The position numbers were made by a program, and so were the translations under genes. This document shows, one piece after another, positions 47,892 through 55,022 of a stretch of 55,022 nucleotides of DNA. Under the pieces are notes generated by a model. The model did not search any database. It had not been told where the DNA came from and saw only the letters and a list, made by a program, of their open reading frames with translations. The DNA is from Arthrobacter sp. SO5. Lineage in GTDB: Bacteria; Actinomycetota; Actinomycetes; Actinomycetales; Micrococcaceae. The DNA is taken from NCBI RefSeq assembly GCF_020532805.1, contig NZ_MQTQ01000019.1, positions 1 to 55,022 on the forward strand, in the 5' to 3' direction. How positions within the stretch are numbered: position 1 is the stretch's first letter; each line of letters opens with the position of its first letter.

Positions 47892-49438
47892 GGGGTCACT
47901 TTCTCGAGGAGACGGTTCTGTGCGCGGGCGGCGGACGGTGTTTCCGTCCGCGCGGCGGCCTGTGCTGCCGCGGCCGAGCGCCACAGGTGCATGGTGGCGT
48001 AGGACCGCCACGGGCTGAGCTCGCGGAAATCAGGACTGAGGTCACGGCCGCCGGAAACGCCGGCGAGTGAGCGGATACCGTTCCGCACGGCGGCGTCGTT
48101 GGCCAGGAAAACATCCGGGGCCCCGATCACGCGCATCGCAACGTACCCCACGGTCCAGGGACCGATGCCGGCCAGCGGAAGAAGCTTCGCCTCGAGCCCG
48201 CGCAGGTCCTCGCCATAGCCGAAATCGAGCTCACCGGAGGCCATGGCCGCGGCGGCCGCCCGGATGGAGTCGATGCGCCGCGCCGGGCCCCGCAGCAGTT
48301 CGAAACCCGTTTCCGCGATCTGGCCCGCGGTGGGGAATAGCCGGTGCAGGCCTTCGGCCGGGACAAGGCTTCCGCTCCCGGACTCGGCGAGCCGGACGAG
48401 CGCGGTCCGGGCGGCTGCCACGGTGATCTGCTGCCCGATCATGGCGCGGATCAGGAGCTCCTGCGGGTCGACGGCGCCTGGCATCCGCATGCCAGGGACG
48501 CGTGCCACGCTGTCGGCGAGCCGCGGATCGGCCCCCAGCGCGCCGTCAATGGCGACCGGGTCCGCGTCCAGGTCCAGCAGCCGGCGGACCCGGCTAAGCA
48601 GGGAGGCAAGGTCCCGGAGGTCGACGGCGCCGATCGTCAGCACCAGCGGACGTCCCCTTGCCCCGGCGTCGAACTCCACCCGGAAGCGGGCATCGCCATG
48701 GGCAAGCCGCAAGGTCCGGGCGTAGAAGGTGGGCGATCCGTCTTCGATCCCAGGGATGGCGCGGACCGCGAGGAAAGCGAACACGCTGGGATCGAACGGA
48801 TCCCGGTACGGCAGGTTCAGTGTCAGGGCCGTCGAGGATACCGCCGTCGAGGACACCGCTGTCAGTCCCGGCGGCCGGTGGTGCCGGGCGGTGGCCCGCA
48901 GCGCCGAGGGGGTCATGGCGAACACTTCGCCGATAGTCCCGTTGAACTGGCGGACGCTGCTGAAGCCGGCAGCGAACGCAATGTCGGCAACCTTCATCTG
49001 GGTGGACACGAGCAGGGTGCGGGCGGTCTGGGCGCGGCTGGCCCGGGCCAGTGAGAGGGGACCGGCGCCGAGTTCATGGCTCAGGATCCGGTTGAGCTGC
49101 CGGGAGGAGTAGCCCAGGCGGGCGGCGAGCCCTTCCACGCCGTCGCGGTCAATGACACCGTCGTTGATCAGCCGCATGGCCCGGCCTGCGATGTCAGAGC
49201 GGAGGTTCCACGCCGGCGTGCCGGGGACCGCCTCGGGCAGGCACCGCTTGCAGGCCCGGTAGCCGGCGTCGTGCGCGGCGGCGGAGGTTTCGTAGAACGT
49301 GACATTTTCCGACTTGGGGGTCCTGGCCGGGCAGGAGGGCCGGCAGTAGATGCCCGTTGTGCGGACAGCGGTGAAGAACTGCCCGTCGAAACGGGTGTCC
49401 CGGGCGTCGATTGCCCGGTAGCGCTGCCAGAAGTCCAT
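47888..49438 (-). CDS. Ada-type regulator fused to AlkA DNA glycosylase
   Basis: A 516-residue fusion. Residues 1-75 form the Ada zinc domain with Cys32, Cys36, Cys63 and Cys66 (GIYCRPSCPARTP, ACKRCLP), which accepts a methyl group from phosphotriesters. About 80-185 is an AraC helix-turn-helix region. From about 215 on is AlkA: N-terminal domain and a helix-hairpin-helix glycosylase fold with GIGPWTVGYVAMRVIG and the catalytic Asp in VFLANDAAVRNG. The Ada O6-methyltransferase domain is missing and is supplied by the separate ogt gene. A duplicated TAVSS links the halves. M. tuberculosis has the same kind of fusion (AlkA/Rv1317c). ATG 49438 has a leaderless-type promoter. Confidence 0.93.
   Translation of the reverse strand: MDFWQRYRAIDARDTRFDGQFFTAVRTTGIYCRPSCPARTPKSENVTFYETSAAAHDAGYRACKRCLPEAVPGTPAWNLRSDIAGRAMRLINDGVIDRDGVEGLAARLGYSSRQLNRILSHELGAGPLSLARASRAQTARTLLVSTQMKVADIAFAAGFSSVRQFNGTIGEVFAMTPSALRATARHHRPPGLTAVSSTAVSSTALTLNLPYRDPFDPSVFAFLAVRAIPGIEDGSPTFYARTLRLAHGDARFRVEFDAGARGRPLVLTIGAVDLRDLASLLSRVRRLLDLDADPVAIDGALGADPRLADSVARVPGMRMPGAVDPQELLIRAMIGQQITVAAARTALVRLAESGSGSLVPAEGLHRLFPTAGQIAETGFELLRGPARRIDSIRAAAAAMASGELDFGYGEDLRGLEAKLLPLAGIGPWTVGYVAMRVIGAPDVFLANDAAVRNGIRSLAGVSGGRDLSPDFRELSPWRSYATMHLWRSAAAAQAAARTETPSAARAQNRLLEKVTP
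48828..48863. repeat. 15-bp tandem repeat in the Ada-AlkA linker
   Basis: GCCGTCGAGGATACC and GCCGTCGAGGACACC in tandem with a partial third unit. In frame on the minus strand it encodes TAVSSTAVSSTA in the linker between the regulator and glycosylase halves. Confidence 0.85.
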
Positions 49439-49450
49439 TCGTCCATCCTG
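49439..49450 (-). promoter_or_regulatory. leaderless promoter -10 of the Ada-AlkA gene
   Basis: On the minus strand CAGGAT lies six bases before ATG 49438; the first base deviates from TANNNT. Confidence 0.4.
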
Positions 49451-49520
49451 CCAGCTTCCCGTGGCTGCTGCTAGCGGAAATCGGACACGGCCGTAGACCC
49501 TCTGGAGGGAGTGCAAGTCA

Positions 49521-49573
49521 GGGTTTGTTAACGGGGGTTTGTTAACGAGGATTTGTTAAAGGGTTTGTTAAAG
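49521..49573. repeat. 14-bp tandem repeats in the ada-alkA / mpg promoter region
   Basis: Units GGGTTTGTTAACGG, GGGTTTGTTAACGA, GGATTTGTTAAA and GGGTTTGTTAAAG, of 14, 14, 12 and 13 bases. The last includes the mpg -10 (TAAAGT). Each contains a TTGTTAA core. The array sits between two divergent alkylation-repair genes and could be a multi-copy operator or a duplicated promoter element. Confidence 0.85.
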
Positions 49574-49580
49574 TCGGAAG
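49569..49580 (+). promoter_or_regulatory. leaderless promoter -10 of mpg
   Basis: TAAAGT at 49569-49574, six bases before ATG 49581; it lies in the last copy of the 14-bp repeat. Confidence 0.5.
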
Positions 49581-50279
49581 ATGAGTTCCAGCCATGCAGA
49601 CGGTGAAGTCCGCGCAGGTCTTCGCTCCACCACCGCGCTGTCCGCCGCACTGTCCGCCGGCAGCCTGCGGGAAGTGCTCTCCGGGGACCCCCGGCATGTG
49701 GCGGCGCTGGTGCTGGGCGCTGTACTGACGCACGACGGGCCGGACGGTCCCGTGTCCGTCCGGATCACGGAGGTGGAAGCCTACCTCGGCCCGCGCGACT
49801 CCCTGCACCCCGATCCCGGCTCTCACACCTTCCGGGGCGCCACGGCCCGCAACGCCCCTATGTTCGGGCCGGCCGGCCATCTTTACGTCTACTTCACCTA
49901 CGGCATGCATCACTGCGCCAACATCGTCTGCGGTCCGGAGGGAGTGGCGTCCGCCTTGCTGCTGCGTGCCGGCGAGATTGTTGCGGGAGAGGACCTTGCC
50001 CGTGCCCGGCGTCCGACGTCGAAATCCCCCAGGGACCTGGCCAGCGGACCGGCGAGGCTTGCCACAGCGCTCGGACTGACGACGGCGGACAGCGGCCGGG
50101 ACGCCCTCGGCACCCCGTTCCGCCTGGAACTGCCGCCCGCCCCGGCGTCCGGGATCAGTTCAGGGCCCAGGGTCGGCGTCTCCGGAGCAGGCGGCACGCA
50201 CGACTACCCCTGGCGTTTCTGGCTCAGCGGCGATCCCACGGTTTCCCGCTACAAGGCGGCGAAGCTGCGCACGGGGTGA
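49581..50279 (+). CDS. mpg: 3-methyladenine DNA glycosylase, AAG/MPG family
   Basis: Removes alkylated purines from DNA, by a fold different from AlkA. 232 residues. Core motifs are ITEVEAYLGPRDSLHP (catalytic Glu), SHTFRGATARNAPMFGPAGHLYVYFTYGMHHCANIV and the C-terminal PWRFWLSGDPTVSRYK. It is divergent from the Ada-AlkA gene, completing a four-activity alkylation-repair cluster. In M. tuberculosis the homologue also lies close to tyrS. Confidence 0.94.
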   Translation: MSSSHADGEVRAGLRSTTALSAALSAGSLREVLSGDPRHVAALVLGAVLTHDGPDGPVSVRITEVEAYLGPRDSLHPDPGSHTFRGATARNAPMFGPAGHLYVYFTYGMHHCANIVCGPEGVASALLLRAGEIVAGEDLARARRPTSKSPRDLASGPARLATALGLTTADSGRDALGTPFRLELPPAPASGISSGPRVGVSGAGGTHDYPWRFWLSGDPTVSRYKAAKLRTG

Positions 50280-50329
50280 TTCCAGGGACGTCGGCGTGCC
50301 CATGGAGCCAGCGTCCGCACGGCAGCCCG

Positions 50330-50341
50330 TAAGGTAGACGG
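50330..50341 (+). promoter_or_regulatory. leaderless promoter -10 of apt
   Basis: TAAGGT at 50330-50335, six bases before GTG 50342, with no Shine-Dalgarno sequence. Confidence 0.5.
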
Positions 50342-50899
50342 GTGAATCAACGCGCTAAGGACCAGATCAACAGCACTGCGACGGTGGACGAGCTGATCAA
50401 CAGCCTGTGCGCCACCATCCCGGACTATCCCCAACCCGGGATCAGCTTCAAGGATTTGACGCCGGTCTTCGCCGACGGGGCCGCCCTGAAGGCCGTCGTC
50501 GATGCGCTGGTGGCACCGTTCAAGGGCCAGTTCGACGCCGTCGCCGGCGTGGAGGCCCGCGGGTTCCTGCTCGCAGCCGCCGCGGCGTACTCCACCGGCA
50601 CCGGGGTGATTACCGTCCGCAAGGCCGGCAAGCTCCCGCGTGAAGTGGTCTCCGAGGATTATTCCCTGGAATACGGGACGGCCACCTTGGAGTTGCACAC
50701 CACGGACCTGGCGGCGGGAAGCCGGGTACTGATCCTTGACGACGTGCTCGCCACCGGCGGCACGCTCGGCGCGGCGGTCCGGCTCTTTGAGCGGTGCGGC
50801 GTCCAGGTTGCCGGCGTGGGCGTCGTCCTGGAACTTGATGAGCTGCAGGGGCGCAGTGCCCTGGGCGGACACCAGGTCAGCTCCCTGCTGCGCGTGTAA
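50342..50899 (+). CDS. apt: adenine phosphoribosyltransferase
   Basis: Purine-salvage enzyme making AMP from adenine and PRPP. 185 residues. PDYPQPGISFKDLTPVFAD at the N-terminus, GVEARGFLLAAAAAY, and the PRPP-binding VLILDDVLATGGTL near 127-140. The start is GTG 50342. It stands alone between mpg and the helicase gene. Confidence 0.95.
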   Translation: MNQRAKDQINSTATVDELINSLCATIPDYPQPGISFKDLTPVFADGAALKAVVDALVAPFKGQFDAVAGVEARGFLLAAAAAYSTGTGVITVRKAGKLPREVVSEDYSLEYGTATLELHTTDLAAGSRVLILDDVLATGGTLGAAVRLFERCGVQVAGVGVVLELDELQGRSALGGHQVSSLLRV

Positions 50900-51005
50900 C
50901 CGGAGCATTCCGGCTGTCCCGGTACACTTCCTGAGAAGTTCACGGCGCGTTTGCCGAATTGGTTGTAGAATGGTGGGTCTGTCTTTTTCGATAGGGGAAC
51001 GTTCG

Positions 51006-53234
51006 ATGCACGACGCTGATTTGGTCCATGAACGCGATTATGTGGCCGGACTCTACGCCCGGCTCGATGAGTTGCGGGCGGAAAAGCGCGCCCAGCTGGC
51101 CCAGGTGCGCCGTGCCGGCGCGGTGGGCACCATGCAGAACGTCTCGGAGCGTGACGCCTTTGCGGCGATGTACGAGGACCGCCTCGCCCAGCTCGACGCC
51201 GTCGATGACCGCCTCGTGTTCGGCCGGCTTGACCTTGACAGCGGGGAGGCCCAGTACATCGGCCGTATCGGCCTGACCACCGAGGACCTCCAGCGCCTCA
51301 TGCTGGACTGGCGCGCTCCCGAAGCCGGCCACTTCTACCAGGCCACCGCGTTCGACCGGCAGGGCGTCCGGCGCCGCCGCCACCTGATCCTGCAGGGCCG
51401 CGAGGTCAAGGCCATCGAGGATGACGTTCTGGACGCCGACATGCTCGCCGACGTCGATTCGCTCCAGGGCGAAGGCGCGTTGCTGGCAGCGCTGAATTCC
51501 AAGCGGACCGGCCGGATGTCCGACATCGTCGGAACCATCCAGTCCGAGCAGGACCGGATCATCCGCTCCTCCATCTCCGGAGCCCTCGTGGTTCAGGGCG
51601 GACCGGGCACCGGCAAAACCGCCGTCGCGCTCCACCGCGCCGCCTACCTGCTCTACACCCACCGGGACCGCCTCAAGACCGCCGGGGTGCTGCTCGTGGG
51701 ACCGTCGTCGTCGTTCATGAAGTACATCGAACGCGTGTTGCCTTCGCTCGGCGAGACCGGCGTTGTGATGGCCAGCGTGGGGCGCCTGATGCCGGGCATC
51801 AACGCCGTCCCCGAGCCGGAGTCCGACGTCGCCGCGATCAAGGGGCGGCTGGACATGGTGGACGTCGTGGCCAACGCCGTGGGCAACCGCCAGCGGATCC
51901 CCGCCGAAAACCGGATCCTTGAAGTCGACGGACGCAAGCTCGTCCTGACTCCGCGGCAGGTCCGCCGGGCCCGGGATAAGGCACGCGCCACGGGCAAGCC
52001 GCACAACGAGGCCCGGGTTTCCTTCGTCAAGATCCTGCTCCGCGAACTGACCGAACAAATGACGGAACTGGTGGAGGCGGGCAGCATCGGCAACAACGCC
52101 GACCGCTCCTACCTGGCCGAGGACGTCCGCTCGGCCCGCGACGTCCGCATCGCCCTCAACTTGTGCTGGATGCCGATGACTCCGGAAAAGCTCGTGGGGG
52201 AGCTCCTGAGCAAGCCGGCCGTCCTGGAAGCCTGCACGCCGAACCTCAGCCCGGCGGAGCGCGCACTGCTGCTCCGGCCCGCGGATGCTCCCTGGACCGA
52301 AGCGGACGTCCCGCTCCTGGACGAGGCCGCCGAACTGCTCGGCGAGCTCGACCCGGCCGCCGGCAGGGGACTGGCACAGCAGGAGAACGACCGGGCCCGT
52401 GATATCGCCAACGCCAAGCAGACCCTGGTCAACATGGAAACCGCAGGTGTGGATGTCCTCATCTCCGCGGAGGAACTTGTGGACCAGAACCAGGAACGCG
52501 AGGCCAGGCTGACCGCCGCGGAGCGTGCCACGACCGACCGCAGCTGGGCCTTCGGGCACATCGTGGTGGACGAGGCGCAGGAACTCTCGCCGATGCAGTG
52601 GCGCCTCCTGGTCCGCCGTTGCCCGCTGAAATCCTTTACCATCGTGGGCGACATCGCCCAGACGAGCTCCGTTGCTGGCGCCAATTCCTGGCAGGGCGCC
52701 CTGGCCCCGATGTTTGGGGACCGCTGGCAGCTCGAGGAACTCACGGTCAACTACCGCACGCCGTCGCAGATTGCCGAAGCGGCCGCCCGGATGGCCACGG
52801 CGGCCGGCCTCGTCGTTTCGGCCCCGAAGGCGGTCCGGGAAGGCCGCTGGTCCCCGATCATCGACCGCGTCGAGCCCGGCCGGATCGTCAGCAAACTGGT
52901 TGAGGTCCTTCCGCAGGAGCTCGGAGCCCTGGACGGCGGCCTGCTGGCCGTCATTGCCGACGGCGCCCTCCTTCCGGAAGCCACTGCCGCGCTGCGCGCC
53001 GTCTACGGCCGCCGCGTCGGAACGGGCGCCGGCAGCTATGTGCAGGACATCGTCGTCATCAGTCCCCGTGAGGCCAAGGGACTGGAGTTCGACGGCGTCG
53101 TGGTGCTGGAGCCCTCCGCCATGCTCAACCACGAGCACGGCCGCGTCGGCGACCTCTACGTGGCCATGACCCGGGCCACCCAGCGGCTGCGGCTCATCGC
53201 CGCCGCCCCCGTCCCGGCAGGCATCGAAGACTAG
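51006..53234 (+). CDS. HelD-type RNA polymerase recycling helicase
   Basis: UvrD/Rep-like superfamily 1 helicase of 742 residues. An N-terminal coiled coil (about 1-70; HERDYVAGLYARLDELRAEKRAQL) precedes a split helicase core with Walker A GGPGTGKTAVALHRAAYLL near 198 and Walker B FGHIVVDEAQELSPMQWRLLVRRCP near 517. VGDIAQTSS and NYRTPSQIA follow. This is the plan of HelD/HelR proteins, which pull stalled RNA polymerase off DNA and, in some actinobacteria, give rifampicin tolerance. I found no clear rifampicin-associated element upstream. AGGGGA precedes ATG 51006. A -10-like TAGAAT is at 50966-50971. Confidence 0.87.
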   Translation: MHDADLVHERDYVAGLYARLDELRAEKRAQLAQVRRAGAVGTMQNVSERDAFAAMYEDRLAQLDAVDDRLVFGRLDLDSGEAQYIGRIGLTTEDLQRLMLDWRAPEAGHFYQATAFDRQGVRRRRHLILQGREVKAIEDDVLDADMLADVDSLQGEGALLAALNSKRTGRMSDIVGTIQSEQDRIIRSSISGALVVQGGPGTGKTAVALHRAAYLLYTHRDRLKTAGVLLVGPSSSFMKYIERVLPSLGETGVVMASVGRLMPGINAVPEPESDVAAIKGRLDMVDVVANAVGNRQRIPAENRILEVDGRKLVLTPRQVRRARDKARATGKPHNEARVSFVKILLRELTEQMTELVEAGSIGNNADRSYLAEDVRSARDVRIALNLCWMPMTPEKLVGELLSKPAVLEACTPNLSPAERALLLRPADAPWTEADVPLLDEAAELLGELDPAAGRGLAQQENDRARDIANAKQTLVNMETAGVDVLISAEELVDQNQEREARLTAAERATTDRSWAFGHIVVDEAQELSPMQWRLLVRRCPLKSFTIVGDIAQTSSVAGANSWQGALAPMFGDRWQLEELTVNYRTPSQIAEAAARMATAAGLVVSAPKAVREGRWSPIIDRVEPGRIVSKLVEVLPQELGALDGGLLAVIADGALLPEATAALRAVYGRRVGTGAGSYVQDIVVISPREAKGLEFDGVVVLEPSAMLNHEHGRVGDLYVAMTRATQRLRLIAAAPVPAGIED

Positions 53235-53276
53235 GCTGCCCGGCGGCCACACGCGCTCCGGATGCCCCGATCCTGC

Positions 53277-53289
53277 TACCTTAGATTCC
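53277..53289 (+). promoter_or_regulatory. leaderless promoter -10 of tyrS
   Basis: TACCTT at 53277-53282, seven bases before GTG 53290, no Shine-Dalgarno sequence and no T-box-like leader. Confidence 0.45.
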
Positions 53290-54606
53290 GTGTCCCCGCT
53301 AAATGATGATCTCCGTTCCCAGCACAATGACCCCGGCTTCGCCAATATCTGGCAGGAGCTGAAATGGCGCGGCCTTGTCCACGTCTCCACGGATGAGGCG
53401 GAGCTCGAAAAGCTTCTCGCCGGTGATCCCGCGACGTACTACTGCGGCTTCGACCCGACGGCGCCGAGCCTGCACCTGGGCAACCTGGTCCAGTTGCTGC
53501 TGATGCGCCGTATCCAGCTGGCCGGCCACTTGCCCCTGGGACTGGTCGGCGGCTCCACCGGCCTGATTGGGGACCCCCGGCAGAGCGCCGAACGCGTGCT
53601 GAACACCCCCGAGACGGTGGCGGAATGGGTCGGCAAGCTCCAGGCCCAGGTACAGCGCTTCCTCAGCTTCGAGGGGGACAACGCCGCACGGATGGTGAAC
53701 AACCTGGACTGGACGGCGCCGCTGAGCGCCATCGACTTCCTGCGCGGGATCGGCAAGCACTTCCGCGTCGGCACAATGATCAAGAAGGACATTGTTGCCA
53801 ACCGGCTCAATTCCGACGAGGGCATCAGCTACACGGAGTTCAGCTACCAGATCCTGCAGGGCATGGACTACCTCCAGCTGTTCCGCGACTACGGTTGCGT
53901 CCTGCAGACCGGCGGCTCCGACCAGTGGGGCAATCTCACCAGCGGGACCGATCTCATCCGCAAGGTCGAGGGCAAGCACGTCCACGCGCTGGGCACGCCG
54001 CTTATCACCAACGCTGACGGCACCAAGTTCGGCAAGAGCGAGGGCAACGCCATCTGGCTGGATCCGGAGATGTGCAGCCCGTACGCCTTCTACCAGTTCT
54101 GGCTCAACACCGCAGACAGCGACGTCGCAGCCCGCCTCAAGATCTTCACATTCCTGGGCCGGGCAGAGATCGAAGCCCTGGAAGTCTCCGTGGCCGAGCG
54201 GCCGTTCGCCCGGGAGGGCCAGCGGAAACTCGCGTACGAGGTGACATCGCTCGTCCACGGCGTGGGCGCGACGGAGAAGGTCATTGCCGCGTCGGCTGCG
54301 CTGTTCGGCAACGGCGACCTCACGGTCCTGGACGAGGCCACGCTCAGGGCGGCCACCTCTGAACTGCCGACCGCGTCTGTCGACGCCGGCGCGCTCGGCA
54401 TCATCGACCTGCTGGTCGCCACAGGGCTCTCGGAGAGCAAGTCCGCGGCCCGGCGCACGGTAGGGGAGGGCGGGGCCTACGTGAACAACACCAAGGTCGC
54501 TGATCCCGAGGCGGTCATTGGGTCAAGCCAGCTGCTGCACGGACGGTACCTGCTCCTGCGCCGGGGCAAGAAAAATCTGGCGACAGTGGACGTCTCGGCG
54601 TCCTAG
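53290..54606 (+). CDS. tyrS: tyrosyl-tRNA synthetase
   Basis: Class I synthetase charging tRNA-Tyr. 438 residues, bacterial TyrRS type. HIGH-like PTAPSLHLGNL near 57, YQILQGMDYLQLFRDYGCVLQTGGSDQWGNL for tyrosine binding, and the KMSKS variant KFGKSEG near 242. A C-terminal S4-like RNA-binding domain (about 375-438; LSESKSAARRTVGEGGAYVNN) is intact. The start is GTG 53290. Confidence 0.96.
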   Translation: MSPLNDDLRSQHNDPGFANIWQELKWRGLVHVSTDEAELEKLLAGDPATYYCGFDPTAPSLHLGNLVQLLLMRRIQLAGHLPLGLVGGSTGLIGDPRQSAERVLNTPETVAEWVGKLQAQVQRFLSFEGDNAARMVNNLDWTAPLSAIDFLRGIGKHFRVGTMIKKDIVANRLNSDEGISYTEFSYQILQGMDYLQLFRDYGCVLQTGGSDQWGNLTSGTDLIRKVEGKHVHALGTPLITNADGTKFGKSEGNAIWLDPEMCSPYAFYQFWLNTADSDVAARLKIFTFLGRAEIEALEVSVAERPFAREGQRKLAYEVTSLVHGVGATEKVIAASAALFGNGDLTVLDEATLRAATSELPTASVDAGALGIIDLLVATGLSESKSAARRTVGEGGAYVNNTKVADPEAVIGSSQLLHGRYLLLRRGKKNLATVDVSAS

Positions 54607-54641
54607 CCAGTGGCGCTACGCGTCCCGTGACAGCGGTTGAC

Positions 54642-54689
54642 CGCTCCTTCCCGTCCTTCCAGGCTGATTTGCACGGCCGGGAAGGAGCG
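54642..54689 (+). terminator. hairpin after tyrS
   Basis: Perfect 12-bp arms CGCTCCTTCCCG and CGGGAAGGAGCG around a 24-base loop. The first arm overlaps another palindrome, AGCGGTTGACCGCT (54632-54645), so two mutually exclusive hairpins are possible. T-rich TGTCTTCTC follows. Confidence 0.5.
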
Positions 54690-54844
54690 TGTAGTGTCTT
54701 CTCAGTCGCCACCGATGAGTGGCGAACGACCCCCACTAAATAGAGAAGCGTTTTCAACTGCATTTACGCGGACATGGAAAATTGCTTCAAATTTTGGTGG
54801 GCGGATTCGTAGCACGAAGTGAATTTCGAGGGAATATCCCGGAT

Positions 54845-54873
54845 TTGCAAAGTGAATATGAATGAAATAAGAT
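54845..54873 (+). promoter_or_regulatory. rrn promoter P1
   Basis: -35 TTGCAA (54845-54850), 17-base spacer, -10 TAAGAT (54868-54873), in AT-rich sequence resembling an UP element upstream. Confidence 0.65.
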
Positions 54874-54913
54874 GTAAACATCGCAGCGAAGGAAAGCGAA
54901 ACAAAAGAATTCA

Positions 54914-54942
54914 TTGACTTGAATTGTTTCGACAAGTATTCG
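54914..54942 (+). promoter_or_regulatory. rrn promoter P2
   Basis: -35 TTGACT (54914-54919), 17-base spacer, -10 TATTCG (54937-54942). It lies just upstream of the conserved leader motif. Confidence 0.65.
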
Positions 54943-54955
54943 AATGTGTCTGTTG

Positions 54956-55022
54956 TTTGAGAACTCAATAGTGTGCCAAGTTTGTTGATACCAATTTATT
55001 GTATTGGATTGGTTGTTTTGCC
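54956..55022 (+). other. 16S rRNA leader with antitermination/processing motif (partial)
   Basis: TTTGAGAACTCAATAGTGTG and the following CCAAGTTTG are a conserved rrn leader element. A hairpin ACCAAT...ATTGGT (54990-55014 region) may be part of the 16S processing stem. The sequence ends before mature 16S rRNA. Confidence 0.75.

Larger units (their letters stand above)
54607..55022 (+). promoter_or_regulatory. rrn operon promoter and leader region
   Basis: A 416-base gene-free stretch after tyrS that turns from GC-rich to strongly AT-rich near 54730. It carries a tyrS terminator-like hairpin, two tandem sigma-70-type promoters and the conserved leader motif TTTGAGAACTCAATAGTGTG (54956-54975). 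That motif is the antitermination/processing leader found ahead of 16S rRNA genes in Micrococcaceae and other actinobacteria. The 16S gene itself begins beyond the window. Confidence 0.85.

Noticed and set aside
50900..51005. Rifampicin-associated element upstream of the HelD-like gene
   Set aside because: I looked for an inverted repeat of the GGGGCTTGC...CAAGGCCC type and saw none in this gap.
50940..53390. 816-codon open frame on the minus strand across the HelD-like gene
   Set aside because: It is antisense to a clear helicase gene; the translation is low-complexity Gly/Arg/Val/Asp-rich and matches no family.
54702..54968. 88-codon minus-strand frame in the rrn leader
   Set aside because: It covers the rrn promoters and conserved leader element in AT-rich DNA, with no ribosome binding site or recognisable domain.

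Overview
The window is high-GC actinobacterial DNA with frequent GTG starts, many GTGA/ATGA gene overlaps and many apparently leaderless promoters. Gene content and order fit Arthrobacter or a close relative in Micrococcaceae. Support includes lexA paired with a LysM gene, PriA-type hisA, a mycothiol-dependent-type enzyme, split pntAA/pntAB/pntB, the argCJBDFRGH operon and a Pls-like synthetase. The genus call is inference; no database search was possible. I see no tRNA, CRISPR array, prophage or insertion sequence. The only rRNA-related sequence is an rrn promoter and leader at the right edge.

Layout. 1-5.3 kb: hflX (its start codon cut by one base), a DinG/XPD-type helicase, and lexA divergent from a LysM membrane protein with LexA-box candidates between them. 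5.4-11.2 kb: hisC-hisB-hisH-(52-aa membrane protein)-hisA/priA, then an SseB-like protein and an MFS permease. 11.2-15.1 kb: a DUF1844 protein facing the infC-rpmI-rplT operon, which has an ATT start codon and an attenuator-like hairpin ahead of infC, then an SpoU-type rRNA methyltransferase. 15.2-24.6 kb: small membrane protein, CDF transporter, MFS exporter, NUDIX hydrolase, three-gene transhydrogenase, a radical SAM protein with a LexA box over its promoter, pyroglutamyl peptidase, SIMPL-domain protein and a small HEXXH protein.

24.7-37.1 kb: pheST with a possible coupled leader ORF, a 4'-phosphopantetheinyl transferase directly after pheT, and on the other strand an M1 metallopeptidase behind a 1329-residue Pls/PosA-type synthetase (adenylation + carrier + membrane-embedded hexapeptide-repeat domains). 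A quinone oxidoreductase and a fatty acid desaturase follow. 37.3-45.9 kb: argCJBDFRGH with an ARG-box region ahead of argC. 46-50.3 kb: a PNPOx-family protein, an MDMPI-family protein, and an alkylation-repair cluster (ogt, Ada-AlkA fusion, mpg). 50.3-55 kb: apt, a HelD-type helicase, tyrS, and an AT-rich region with two rrn promoters and the start of the rRNA leader.

The order infC-rpmI-rplT-methyltransferase ... pheST ... argCJBDFRGH ... mpg ... tyrS resembles the core order I recall for Mycobacterium tuberculosis, so the genes between these anchors look like lineage-specific additions. The most interesting is the synthetase + M1 peptidase + phosphopantetheinyl transferase group between pheT and argC. 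It has the parts expected to make, and possibly trim, an unknown isopeptide-type product. Other signals worth attention are the LexA-controlled radical SAM gene, recurrent 14-15 bp tandem repeats at gene ends, a 28-bp-arm palindrome after argH, and a consistent leaderless-promoter geometry.
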